A stretch of 64,000 bases of DNA, taken from NCBI GenBank assembly GCA_033558025.1, contig JAUCEF010000007.1, forward strand, positions 4,340,001-4,404,000, given 5' to 3'. Under the pieces are notes generated by a model. It worked only from the letters and a program-made list of their open reading frames with translations. It did no database searches and was not told where the DNA came from. This document shows, piece after piece, positions 30,866 to 41,200 of the stretch (its first letter is position 1; each line of letters begins with the position of its first letter). The translations under genes were made by a program, and so were the position numbers. Source of the DNA: Phytophthora sp. 'mugwort'. Taxonomy: Eukaryota; Oomycota; Peronosporomycetes; Peronosporales; Peronosporaceae.

Positions 30866-33019
30866 ATGACGCGGCAGGGCGACAGCTCGATGCCGTCATT
30901 AGCGACCGTCACTGCTCCTACCATACGCCCAAAGTCGGCCAGTGCTTTCCAGTCTGCAAACCGCAAACTCATTGCAGCGATACCAACTTCGAACGTGTCG
31001 CTCTCGAACCAGATTTCACTTCACCAGCGACGTCCACACTCGAGTCGATACCCACGTCCACCGTCGACTTTAGCCACAGCTACATGTAGCAGTAGTCCAC
31101 GTCCGAGACCATGTTCCGCCGCGATGCAGCTGTGGCGACAGTCTGGAACTCCCGTCGCATCGCGTCACAACTCCATCGTCCAGCGCGTCGTTCGAGAAGA
31201 GATCGACGAGCAGCGACACGTGACGCTCGAGGCGCAGCGTCAGCTTCATGAGATACAGGCGACTATAACGCGTCGTCAAGATGAGCTCCGTCTTGCTCGA
31301 CGACACGTTGAAGCGTTTGATTCGTCGTCGTTTGTATCATTAACAAAACCAACAGCGACGGCACTTGGAGCAGCTGATGACGGCGTCTCGCAACCTTCCA
31401 AGACGCACGCAGCGTCCGGCGACGTCGTCTTGAACCTGAAAGACGAAATGGCTCATCAAGATGCCTACAAGAAGCGTGTGCGGTTCATGCACGAGCGACT
31501 GCTACAACAAGTCCGGTATCTCGAGGCAAACGCGGATCTGCTCGCTGAACGGCGCCGTGCTGCTCACCGAGAGCGAACATTGTGTCGGAATCGCGTCAAA
31601 ATTGAGGCCGACAAGAACCGGCAACTACGGCAGCAGCTTCGTGAGCTACGGGACAAACGCGCGGCTTTTAAGCGCAATGCGCTGCCTGTTCTCGAGTCAT
31701 ATCGCGACGAATTGGCCTCACGATTAGTGATAACCCAAAGACGGCAGGATGCCGACCACCGGCGCGAGGAACTGCTCCGGTTTATCGGCACCCGGACCAC
31801 TGACGGCTCCAAGGTCACGAGTAGATCAGTTACCAGCGTCACGGCGGTGATCACCAAAGAGCAGCCCCCTGTAGCTCGAGTTCAGCGTCGTGATAGCTAC
31901 CGCATTTTGCTGGCCGATGTCGATGAAAACAAACGCGAGACGTTGTTTGCAGTGTACGAAGGACAGTACGCACGGGTGCTACGCGAAACTGGCGAAGGGG
32001 ATCTGAACGTCGTGCTCGATCGCTTCCAATCGTATCGGGAGAGCACCGCGCGCCTGCGAGAGATCGAAGCCGAGCTGCGTACGGAAGGTACGAGAGCGAC
32101 GCGCGAGCAACAGGCGCATCGTGCGATGGCGTCGCGTCTTCGAGTCTCTGGTCCGACGGATGTGGTTGAACGTCGCCAACGACTACGCGATCGACTGGAA
32201 GGAGCTCTTCTCGCCCAGCAACTGGACAAGAACCAGGCTCGAGAGCGGGTGAACGCACAGCTCAAAGCGTTTGTGTATGTCCAGCAGGGAATTCTCCACA
32301 TTGTCGAGCTGTTGCAATGTCTCGAAGGGATGACTTTATCTCCGCCGGCGTCGCTGTTCACAACAGCTCGCACAGTCATGGGAGGCTCTCAACCAACCGA
32401 CGCAGCTCTGAAAACTGTAGCGCCAGCACTGCAAACGCTAGTGCATCTGGCTCGCGACGTGGGGCGTCGCGGTTTACAACACGAATGGCTGAACCTTCCA
32501 GCGCTCGGTTACTCGGAGCCACAAGTGACTCAACTGGAGCAGTTTGCTCCCGTTGGACAGGCCCAGCGTGGCCCATTTGCCTTTGACGAAGCCAGCACAT
32601 CAGTCACGAACGAGATCGAGCGGTTGAATGAACGACAAGACGACGAAATGGACGAAGAGCAGCGAGACGCTATCGTCGTGCGACAAGCTATGAAGACGCA
32701 CGAGACGGAGACGCTGCGTCAAGCTGAAGCGATTGTGCGTCAAGCTACTGAGAACAGAAAGTTCCACCTTACACAGCCCCACCAGCAGCAGAGCAGACCT
32801 TCATCTCCGAAGCATTTCCAGCAACGATCCGACGCCGAGATTGTTGCAGCCCATTTCCGTCACCAGCGGCGCCTTGAGAAACAGGAACAGCGTCAAAAGA
32901 ATGGGAATACGCTACAACAAGGACCTTCAGGACATCGTCGAAGCACGATCGGTACTTCCGTTGTGGTACCTGTCGCGGCTCAAAGCCCCAGACGAAGACA
33001 ACGTCCTTTTACGGATTAA
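30866..33019 (+). CDS. Coiled-coil protein, possibly flagellar
   Basis: A 717-residue protein, taking the ATG at 30866 as start because the frame's upstream end at 30821 is TTG. The first 90 residues are Ser/Pro/Arg-rich and low in order. From about residue 100 most of the chain is charged heptad-rich helix, for example QRQLHEIQATITRRQDELRL, RQLRQQLRELRDKRAAF and ERRQRLRDRLEGALL. Later, NERQDDEMDEEQRDAIVVRQ and a His/Gln-rich tail follow. The style (several long coiled coils with a short conserved FAVYEGQYARVLRE region) recalls coiled-coil proteins of axonemes such as outer-arm docking subunits, which zoospore-forming oomycetes have, but I see no diagnostic motif. Its stop lies 48 bp from the stop of the convergent EF-hand gene. 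Confidence 0.7.
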   Translation: MTRQGDSSMPSLATVTAPTIRPKSASAFQSANRKLIAAIPTSNVSLSNQISLHQRRPHSSRYPRPPSTLATATCSSSPRPRPCSAAMQLWRQSGTPVASRHNSIVQRVVREEIDEQRHVTLEAQRQLHEIQATITRRQDELRLARRHVEAFDSSSFVSLTKPTATALGAADDGVSQPSKTHAASGDVVLNLKDEMAHQDAYKKRVRFMHERLLQQVRYLEANADLLAERRRAAHRERTLCRNRVKIEADKNRQLRQQLRELRDKRAAFKRNALPVLESYRDELASRLVITQRRQDADHRREELLRFIGTRTTDGSKVTSRSVTSVTAVITKEQPPVARVQRRDSYRILLADVDENKRETLFAVYEGQYARVLRETGEGDLNVVLDRFQSYRESTARLREIEAELRTEGTRATREQQAHRAMASRLRVSGPTDVVERRQRLRDRLEGALLAQQLDKNQARERVNAQLKAFVYVQQGILHIVELLQCLEGMTLSPPASLFTTARTVMGGSQPTDAALKTVAPALQTLVHLARDVGRRGLQHEWLNLPALGYSEPQVTQLEQFAPVGQAQRGPFAFDEASTSVTNEIERLNERQDDEMDEEQRDAIVVRQAMKTHETETLRQAEAIVRQATENRKFHLTQPHQQQSRPSSPKHFQQRSDAEIVAAHFRHQRRLEKQEQRQKNGNTLQQGPSGHRRSTIGTSVVVPVAAQSPRRRQRPFTD

Positions 33020-33067
33020 TAACAAAGCAATCTTTATGAAGCGAATTCGTTGCTTTACAGTCGTTCT

Positions 33068-36000
33068 TTAACTTCGAAAGCACGCGCGCATGAAGCAGTT
33101 ATAGTCGACAAGGCCGTCGTCTCCGTCAAACACACGGAGGAGAGCGAGGAAGGTTTTATCGGTAAGAGGAAGCGCGTACCATTCGAGTAGCTGACGAAAG
33201 TGGGAAGCACTCACGCGTCCCGAGTTGGTCTTGTCCAGTGTCTTTAATGACGCGTACACGTCCTTCCACTTGGCTTGAACTCCGAGACGCAGAGTCTCTG
33301 GGACGTTCTCGCTGCCACTCGTTGTCTGCTTCTTAATAGGGGACGTCAACGTCAAACTTGGCAACAAATCACCAGTTCCAGTACCATTGCTACCAGCTCC
33401 AAGGTCACTAAGTGCGCTAGTGAGCTGGCGTAACATGGCGTGGTAATGGAGACGGCCGTTCTGCTCAGCGTCGTACTTGAGCTGAAGACGTACGATTTCT
33501 TCCTGGTCGAGCTCAATGCCTAGCTCTCCAAGCACCTTCCGTAGTGACGACGGGGTCACGCTGCCTCGACGTTCAGTGTCCAATGCCTGTAGCTTACGCG
33601 TGAGCTGTTTCCACGCACTTTTCCCATGAGTTTGAAGAGCTTTCTGAAGCTTCTGCTCGACGGTAGCAGCACCGCCTGTAGTAGCTCCTACACCGGCGTT
33701 TAAAGCTGCCCGAGGGTTCTCCACGGCGTGAACGACAGCTTGAGCTGCAAGGACATGGCCGGCGCGAGTGGCAAGTTGTCTTGAAGCCACAATACCAGCC
33801 TGAGAGCGACGTACGGCACGGGGACTAATGCCCACGGCGCTGTAGTACGAACAGTGACTCGAGAGATCGCTCAGCAACGAGTCTTTGCCCACCTTGTCGG
33901 GATCTCGTCCGCCTAGCGCATGCAGTAGCTGTAAATACTTCACCTGGCCTGTTGTCCGCTCACCTCGGGCGTCTTCTTCCTCATAGAAACCCACCAGTTC
34001 TTGCGTCACGGCTTCATCTCGTAGGCGAATTCCTAACCTCTCGAAAGCGCGACGTAGCTCTGGATACGTAAGCAGCCCAGAACCACTGGGGTCTCTCGTC
34101 GCCAGGAGCTTGTAGACGGCGCTTTGCTGGGCGCGAGAGGTCGTCATCAGACGTCGGATCGCAGCACGTGCCTCATGCACATCCAGAGCTTTGTCTTGTG
34201 TGCTCGAGTCCTTCATCTTGAAGCTGTCTCGTTCTTCCTCACCTTGATCCTCTTCCTCATCGTCTTGAAGCACAAGAGCCTGAGCTTGGAGACCAGCCTT
34301 CCCGTCCATATTCAGCAAGAAACCTCGATAGTAAAACTGGCCACCACGTGCGACGTATCTCGCGAAAAGCTTTGCCGTGGCTCGAGTTTCACGCCATTTG
34401 GCACCCGTCTCAGAGCTTAACTTGGTGCAGATACGTGTAAACACTGGCAGACTCACAAACCCACGTCTATCCGGGTCTTCGGCTACCAGCATCTCCTCCA
34501 ATCCGTCGATATTCGTTCTAAAAAACTGGCGAAGCAGCTCCAGTTCCGTGCCAAGGTCCAATTCAGTGTCTCCTAGTGATGGTCCGCCCGACATCATCGC
34601 AGTAGCACGTGGTTGGGCTTTACTATTGACTCTGGTCCTGCCTTCCACTGAGTCATTCGTGTCGCTTGCTACTAGTCCCGGGTCCTCATAGTCAGTCAAG
34701 AAAGACGCGTACCGGATCAAGGGCGAGTCGGTAGCAACACTGCGGTCCTCGTAGAAGTAGCAGAGGAAAGCTGTCTGGGCTTCAGTCAGGGACAAAGCAT
34801 CCCGTACTGCGAGTGCGAATGCTGGAGTCGACACGCGACCTTGACGTCGTGGATCACATGTAGCGAGTCGGTCTTGCAGTGACCGCCACTCCACGGCACC
34901 AAGTCGAGCTCTTGCTACGCGTACGCTCCACACAAGCACAAGAGACTCGGTGGGAGCTGTCGCCTGCTGGCTGTGCTGGCGACCAACAGCGATAGCTCCG
35001 CGTGCACCTTCACCCTCAAGTGGAGGAGCAAAGAAGCTCTCAGTATCAGCCACACGCGGTCGGTAGCTTTTGACAAGCGACCTGTAGTCCATGAGCTGGT
35101 GCGCGTGCGACCCACAGGCACGAAAGAGTGACCCGAAGTGTCGTGACGGCAAAGGCCCAAGGTGTTTGCTCAGTACACGAAGCAGCTCGGCAGCCGGCAC
35201 TAGTCCGCCCTTGCGTGGATCACTGAGCTCAAGCTCCACGTGAACCGCTCGCCAACTTGCATCGGATAACCGGGACAGCGCCTCCTTGAGCTCGTTCCCC
35301 GGGGACGAGAGCGCCACGCGGTTCTTGTACGCTCCTTTGACGTCTTTACTCCCCCCGAACACGAGGGAGCTGTTCTCCTGCAAGCTTCGCTTCATCGCTG
35401 CGATTCCTCGCGGGTGCGTCACGTCGCCAAAGCTTGTCACGAACTGGTGGTAGTCCACACTGTCCCGAGTATCATCGACAAGGGCAGACAGCACAGTAGC
35501 AACTTCGTGGTCGGACTCGACGAGACGGAGATCACGCAGTGCTTGCGTGAAGACAGGAACGGGAATAAAGCCCGAGTCAGAAGGATCAAGAGCTCCGAGC
35601 GCGCCGAGGACGTGTCCATTGCGAGCCTTTAGCTTTTCACCTACCACGATACGAAGCTGTTCAAGCAGTACGGGGTCTTTCCCTGTCTCTGCTGGTTTCG
35701 TTGATTTCTTGCTCAAAGTTTTCTTACTCGGTGACTGGCCTCCCAAGACGCTGGAGATGCCAGGAGACTGGAGCGTCTTGTTGGTCGCCGTGATGTTGTT
35801 GGCGCCGGTGCCAATTGCCACCTCGGCGATCGGTTTACCGGCCGGTCGGTCAAACACCAGCGAGTTCCATACGTTGTTAGTATCCCCGTGCTGGAAGCTG
35901 CTGCCGAACTGGGCTAAGAATTCGTGATAGTCGATGGTGCTGCCGTCCTGCGATAGTTCGTCCAAAGCTGCCGGCGACAGCGGAGGAATCTCAAGCCCAG

Positions 36001-36682
36001 TGAGCACGCGCGCGAACGTAGCCTTTGGTAAGCGTCCAGTACCGCCGGCCCCGGTTTCTGCCGCTCGACAGGCATCTCGAACAGCAGCCCACGAAACCCG
36101 CAACGTGGCTCCTAGCACAGCTCGCACCTCTCCGACGAGTTGTGTGTGGCGCATATTTAGCCTGGAAAGGTGCTCTGCGAGACGAGGTTTCTTGACGAGT
36201 GCTCGACTAGCTGCACCGGCGACACGGCCACTGCTTTCGCTCGGACAGCCAGTGTCTGGCGTGCCCATCGCGGGACCTCGTAGCGAACGGGCGAGTTCCT
36301 GCATGAAGTCGACGTAGCGGAGTCCTCGGTCGTTGTTCTCCTCGAATTCATGACGAAGCGCCTGAGCCTCCGCGCGGGTGATGACGATGCCGTGCGACGC
36401 AAACACGTCGCCCAGATGCGTGAGCGACACCGTTTCGCGTGTTGTGGCCAACTGGAAATTGCTGCCGAGGTTGCGCGTGTCACCGCTTAAGATCAGCGGC
36501 TTCTTCCGTAGTGTCGGAGGCACTGGAGACTCAGGTGGGCGTAACACGGCTGGAGCTTTCGCGTCGCCGTTCCCGGTCGACAGCTTGATGGGGGAAGCAC
36601 TGAGTAAGTACGTTCGACCACCGCGTGCCGCGGCCGCCTTGACGGGGCGAGGCGTCACGGACGGCGCCAAGTTGCTCTGCAT
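33068..36682 (-). CDS. Multi-EF-hand protein, EFCAB6-like
   Basis: A 1,204-residue protein built from repeated EF-hand pairs spaced roughly 120-170 residues apart. Examples are ALDPSDSGFIPVPVFTQALR, ATRDPSGSGLLTYPELRRAF, ALDTERRGSVTPSSLRKVL and TLDKTNSGRVSASHFRQLL. Most loops lack the Glu at position 12, and many pair with a degenerate partner such as YDAEQNGRLHYHAMLRQL, so only some can bind calcium. The architecture resembles EF-hand-domain-containing protein 6 of flagellated eukaryotes, which is why an axonemal role is possible. The open frame's first codon at 36694 is TTG; the first ATG is at 36682. The frame also stays open further upstream to a candidate splice acceptor (TTCTGCTTTAG) near 36747, so a short upstream exon is possible. 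It is convergent with the coiled-coil gene. Confidence 0.82.
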   Translation of the reverse strand: MQSNLAPSVTPRPVKAAAARGGRTYLLSASPIKLSTGNGDAKAPAVLRPPESPVPPTLRKKPLILSGDTRNLGSNFQLATTRETVSLTHLGDVFASHGIVITRAEAQALRHEFEENNDRGLRYVDFMQELARSLRGPAMGTPDTGCPSESSGRVAGAASRALVKKPRLAEHLSRLNMRHTQLVGEVRAVLGATLRVSWAAVRDACRAAETGAGGTGRLPKATFARVLTGLEIPPLSPAALDELSQDGSTIDYHEFLAQFGSSFQHGDTNNVWNSLVFDRPAGKPIAEVAIGTGANNITATNKTLQSPGISSVLGGQSPSKKTLSKKSTKPAETGKDPVLLEQLRIVVGEKLKARNGHVLGALGALDPSDSGFIPVPVFTQALRDLRLVESDHEVATVLSALVDDTRDSVDYHQFVTSFGDVTHPRGIAAMKRSLQENSSLVFGGSKDVKGAYKNRVALSSPGNELKEALSRLSDASWRAVHVELELSDPRKGGLVPAAELLRVLSKHLGPLPSRHFGSLFRACGSHAHQLMDYRSLVKSYRPRVADTESFFAPPLEGEGARGAIAVGRQHSQQATAPTESLVLVWSVRVARARLGAVEWRSLQDRLATCDPRRQGRVSTPAFALAVRDALSLTEAQTAFLCYFYEDRSVATDSPLIRYASFLTDYEDPGLVASDTNDSVEGRTRVNSKAQPRATAMMSGGPSLGDTELDLGTELELLRQFFRTNIDGLEEMLVAEDPDRRGFVSLPVFTRICTKLSSETGAKWRETRATAKLFARYVARGGQFYYRGFLLNMDGKAGLQAQALVLQDDEEEDQGEEERDSFKMKDSSTQDKALDVHEARAAIRRLMTTSRAQQSAVYKLLATRDPSGSGLLTYPELRRAFERLGIRLRDEAVTQELVGFYEEEDARGERTTGQVKYLQLLHALGGRDPDKVGKDSLLSDLSSHCSYYSAVGISPRAVRRSQAGIVASRQLATRAGHVLAAQAVVHAVENPRAALNAGVGATTGGAATVEQKLQKALQTHGKSAWKQLTRKLQALDTERRGSVTPSSLRKVLGELGIELDQEEIVRLQLKYDAEQNGRLHYHAMLRQLTSALSDLGAGSNGTGTGDLLPSLTLTSPIKKQTTSGSENVPETLRLGVQAKWKDVYASLKTLDKTNSGRVSASHFRQLLEWYALPLTDKTFLALLRVFDGDDGLVDYNCFMRACFRS

Positions 36683-38299
36683 CTCCCACCCCAAGTCACC
36701 GCTGACGGGCCGAATCGGAGTGAATGGGACGACCTGAACGCGTCTAAAGCAGAAAGAGTCGACGAAGACAAGAAGCCCAGGAATATCACCGCTAATTCGA
36801 GCAGCGACGATGGGATCATCATACCACTAAGCCTATTCTCGGTGGAATGGTCACGGCGTTTGGTACGAGGGTTGGAATCAACTCGAAGACTTGCATGCGG
36901 GTCCAGGTCGTTCAACACCACGGGGAAGACCGGGCGACCTTTGTCCTTAGTAGATTGTCACGTAGTTCACGCGAGTTGCGGTGGTGTCATGGTGTTCAGG
37001 AACCCTAGGTTGGAGATCACAAGAGGGTCGGCAGAGTCAAGCAGTTCAAGTGATGTCTGCATGCTCAGCCAGGAAGACGGGGAGGGACACGTTTAACCAA
37101 AGTCCCAGAAGAAACAACTCATTGCAGCAGCCACCTTAAAGTCTCAAGCTGACCCGTTTGACTTCGTGAAATGCAATGTGTGACGAGCGATGTACGGAAA
37201 ACAGGAAAACAGACACTGCTGTGTCTTCGTTGCTGCCTTTCGTAAGCGCTTAACAACGAGCTGTCAGAACCAGTCGCCAATCGATACTACGACTCGCTGA
37301 AGCCGAAAATCTCTGATCGCTACTATTAAACCCACATCAAAGAGCAACATGCGCAACACCTCATACAACAGAAACACAAAACTACTAGAACGTGTCAAGA
37401 GAAATGATGTATTAATACAGGAATGAGACTGGAATCGATGGCATGTGGCAGCGTCTTGTGTGGGCTTACGACTTCAGATGGAAAAAGGGATTTCCACTTG
37501 AGGGTAATGACCGCCGGTCATAAGTTGTGGTTCATGTTGGGCCCACGTGCTTGTTAGAGACTCTTGCTGAAAGTGTCATCCGATTACTACGATGTACCCA
37601 ACAGCCTGCCAAAATGATGATCACCAAAAGCTAATTTCCCGGTGGAAATCTGGCGCTGCAATCATTTTTTTAACTCTAGCTTAGCACAACCATCATTCCG
37701 CATTGAACGCCAACTACGTCTCACTGTTCATGGCCACGATACAATTGAGCTAACGCGCATACTAATAATCGGATCACCTGTAGCAATGAATGTCTATCTC
37801 TAACAGTTGAAACGTGAGCTGGGAGAGGATGAATCTCTACTGTGTCCGAAAGTTCTCTAATAAAAAAATAATAATACATAGCTGAATCTCTTGTGTGTCC
37901 AAAATTCTCTAATTGAGAACTTGATTAGTTCTCAGTTGAGAACTTTCGGACACACTAGAGATGCACTAAATGGTTGCAGGAGCAAAGCTACATATTTCCT
38001 GCTTGCAGTGACGCACCGCATCGACGCCATCTCAACCGTCTCAGCAGTTTATTACACCGTTCATCATCATATGGCTGCTTGCGACGGCACAATCCGTCAT
38101 CCGCATCATAATCTCAGCGCCAAACCCTCCCTTTAAGTACTGAAACCGACATTACACACAGTCTACTGTCTTAATCGTCCCCTCGCTTCACTGTTTTCCC
38201 TAAGTAACGACCTACTGCCCACTGTGGTGTAGAGTTCCACCGTCCAGTCTCCACTTGCACACTTGAGGGTCAACATTTTCGTCAAGGCACCAACGCTCA
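36683..38299. other. Intergenic region between EF-hand and TIR genes
   Basis: About 1.6 kb. It should hold the divergent promoters of the EF-hand and the TIR genes. An inverted-repeat element at 37833-37962 is listed separately. Upstream of the TIR gene a CA-TTTTC block near 38274 is only a weak promoter-like match. No gene was recognised. Confidence 0.5.
37833..37962. repeat. MITE-like element with 25-bp inverted repeats
   Basis: Arms at 37833-37857 and 37938-37962 match as reverse complements with a single mismatch, sharing TGTGTCCGAAAGTTCTC. The interior holds a further partial copy (TGTGTCCAAAATTCTC) near 37892. TA dinucleotides at 37838-37839 and 37956-37957 may be a Tc1/mariner-type duplication. 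No coding capacity. Confidence 0.7.
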
Positions 38300-41200
38300 A
38301 TGGTTTACGGCGGAAGCCCCACGTCCGCTACCGACAGCAGTCAACGACTCCATGTCGGTGGTCACGGGGCCGCTCGTGAACCGGACGAGCCCATCGTCAC
38401 GTCCTCTCGTCGCGTACGTCGGACGCCTCTCACAGTAGACGACAACTCGAGCGTCACTTCACACACGTCCTACGAAGTCGCCCAGTCGCCCACAGATCGT
38501 CCCATATGGATGGAGATGAAGTGCAGACACTTGGCCAACATGGAGGAACTCCACGGCAAACTCGCAGACGTGCCGCGCCATTGGCTCTTCGCCCGGTTCC
38601 TCCACAACTCGTTCTTTGCACGTCGTCTTCTACGCTCTGGAATGTTGCTCTCGGCCGGTCTCGTGACTGGATTTGTCTTCTACAACGCGTTCGTTGAGCC
38701 ATATCTGGACAAGCTCAAGGACGTCGAGTCGGACGAGTATGAGAATTGCCACTCAGTCGCGACGTTTTCATCGCTTATCTATCAGACGCTGCCAGCTGCG
38801 ATCATTTTGTCTCTACCAGGTTCCGGACTGCGTGCATTTGAGCCCTTTAAACGCGAAGACTCCAGCTCTAGCAAACGACGTAACAATACGAACGAGAATG
38901 GTGATGATACTCCAGAGGACGAGCGTGAAACTGGCAGCGTGGCGACTATCCGACGCTGCTTTGTCTTCCAGCTCTGCGAGGTGCTGGCTGTATTCATGCT
39001 CGTCTTTGATATCGGATTGGTTTTATATTTCCTCTATGTATTGTTTAGTGGCGCGCTCAGCTCTTGTCGACATCTGGCCACGCAGATTTTCACGATCGGA
39101 GCAGCTTTTTGCTACGTCGGTTTGTTCAGTGTGCTCTACTATTTCGCACGCTATCGGGAGCACATTAAAATGCAATTGGGAGCCTTTGCGGAGAACGACC
39201 AGACGGGAGATCTACGCAAACACGTGGACTTACGAGCCGACAAGAAGCTGGACACGACGACGAAACGCGTCCAGGTCATACGGACGCGACTGTACCACGC
39301 CACACGTCGAGGAGATGTCCAGGAAATGCGCGAGATTCTCGAGTATGCCAAGGACAGAGGCCTCATGAAGAGCGAGGTGGGATTCCCACGCCAATTTTAC
39401 GCGACGCCACGGATTTGGTGGCACTTTTTCGCGCGATCAACACAGAATCCCGTGCATATTGCAGCAGGACTTGGAAATACGCGGGCACTCAAGCTACTGG
39501 ACGAGTACGGCTTTGACCTGACAGTGCTCGACAAGGTGCAGCGTGTCGTCATCTCGACGGGTGGCCTCTTTTGGCACTTTATTCAGGTGATCGTCAAGCG
39601 ACCGGAGGGTAGCGACGCGGAAGCGGCTGATTCGATTTTCCACACGAACTTGCTCACCCCGCTGCATTGTGCCGTCGCAATGGGCCAATTAGCAACAGTT
39701 CGTTGGTTGTTAGAGCGAGGGGTGCCACCTGGAACGCTCGCTCAAGCTTCGTTCCGATATAACCGCGTACCGCCGCTTTTTCTTGCTGAACATGCCGAGA
39801 TTGCTCGAGAGCTGCTGCTGCATGGTGCTGACCCGTTGGTAATCCCCGACCCTGGGTTTATGAACACTATGACGCCTCTGCAACTCGCATATGTTCAAGG
39901 GAACAACGCGGTGGCACAGGAACTGGAAGAATGGGGGAGTGACGTCGCGCTTACTCCGTTCCACCTCGCTGCGGCTTGCAACGACGTCGTAGCTGTGCGC
40001 AGATTCATTGCACGGAAGACGGACGTGGATTGTCTAGGGGAAATGGGCTACGTGGGTCTTAATCGACGGACTCCACTACATTGGGCAGCTATCAGCGGAT
40101 CCACTGAGGCGGTTGAAGCCTTGTTGAACGGAGGTGCCGACCCGAACTTCCAGGACGTCCGCGGTTGCTCGCCATTGCACTGGGCATCGAAACTCAACAA
40201 ATTGGACGTGGTTCGCGCACTGCTTCGTGCTGGTGCAGACCCCAACTTGGTCGATAAAGAGTTCATGACGCCGCTCATGTGTGCTGCCATGGCGCGTGAC
40301 GCGTCTCGTGAACTCTTTAGTGAACTCACAATTGCGGGAGGAGAGATCAGCTACCAATTACCTACAACAGGTGACACGGCACTCCACGTCGCCGTCCGTC
40401 AAGAGAATGAGGCGTCGGCGTTAGCTGCTTTAGCAAGTGGAGGTGACCTCATGCGGATGAACCACGACGGGCTGCGTCCACTCGACTGTACGACGTCTAC
40501 ACGTCTGCTGTTTGAATTAAAGCGAGCTGCTGGCCAACGAGACGTCATGATCAGCTACACGCACTCGCATCTGGAGTTTGCTCGCAAACTGCGTCAATCA
40601 TTGGAAGAAGCCAACGTAACAACTTGGTTGGACCTGATGGACCCCAGCGGGATCGGTGGAGGTACCGTATGGCGAGAAGAAATTGCTCGAGGCATCACAA
40701 ACGCGTCTGTAGTGCTTTGTCTTCTCACAGAAGATTACGCGTCGTCGGATTGGTGTTTAAAGGAGTTGGCACTGGCCAAACAGGTCGGGACGCCCATCGT
40801 GGCTGTCTCGACTGAAGGCGCCATTGTCGACGAGAACTTGCAGGTTTATCTATATACGCGACAGATCGTCCCGTTTGAAGCGGCTATCGTGGGGCTTCGA
40901 CGGGATGAAGGCAGGATCGAGTATGACTACGAAGAGAGCAGATACCGTTCTCAGTTCCATCTGCTGCTTGACGGGATACGAGACGAAGTGGAGAAGCAAC
41001 GCTACGTTACAAGACAAAATAATGTGGCCAGTAGTCGTTTGTCTGCACGCACGGGAGAAGACAACGCTGGAGATCGAAGCAACCGAGGCACGATGCTACA
41101 CACGTTAAGTCTTCGACAGCTCTCGCATGTGTCAGATACGACGAGTTTCAACTTTAATGACTGGCAGGAGCGACAATTCGTCTTCCTCTCACATGGAGAC

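Noticed and set aside
38454..39368. Long ORFs on both strands inside the TIR gene, and similar shadow ORFs inside the acyl-CoA synthetase genes
   Set aside because: They overlap strong coding frames with known domains, have no recognisable motifs and follow from GC-rich third positions.
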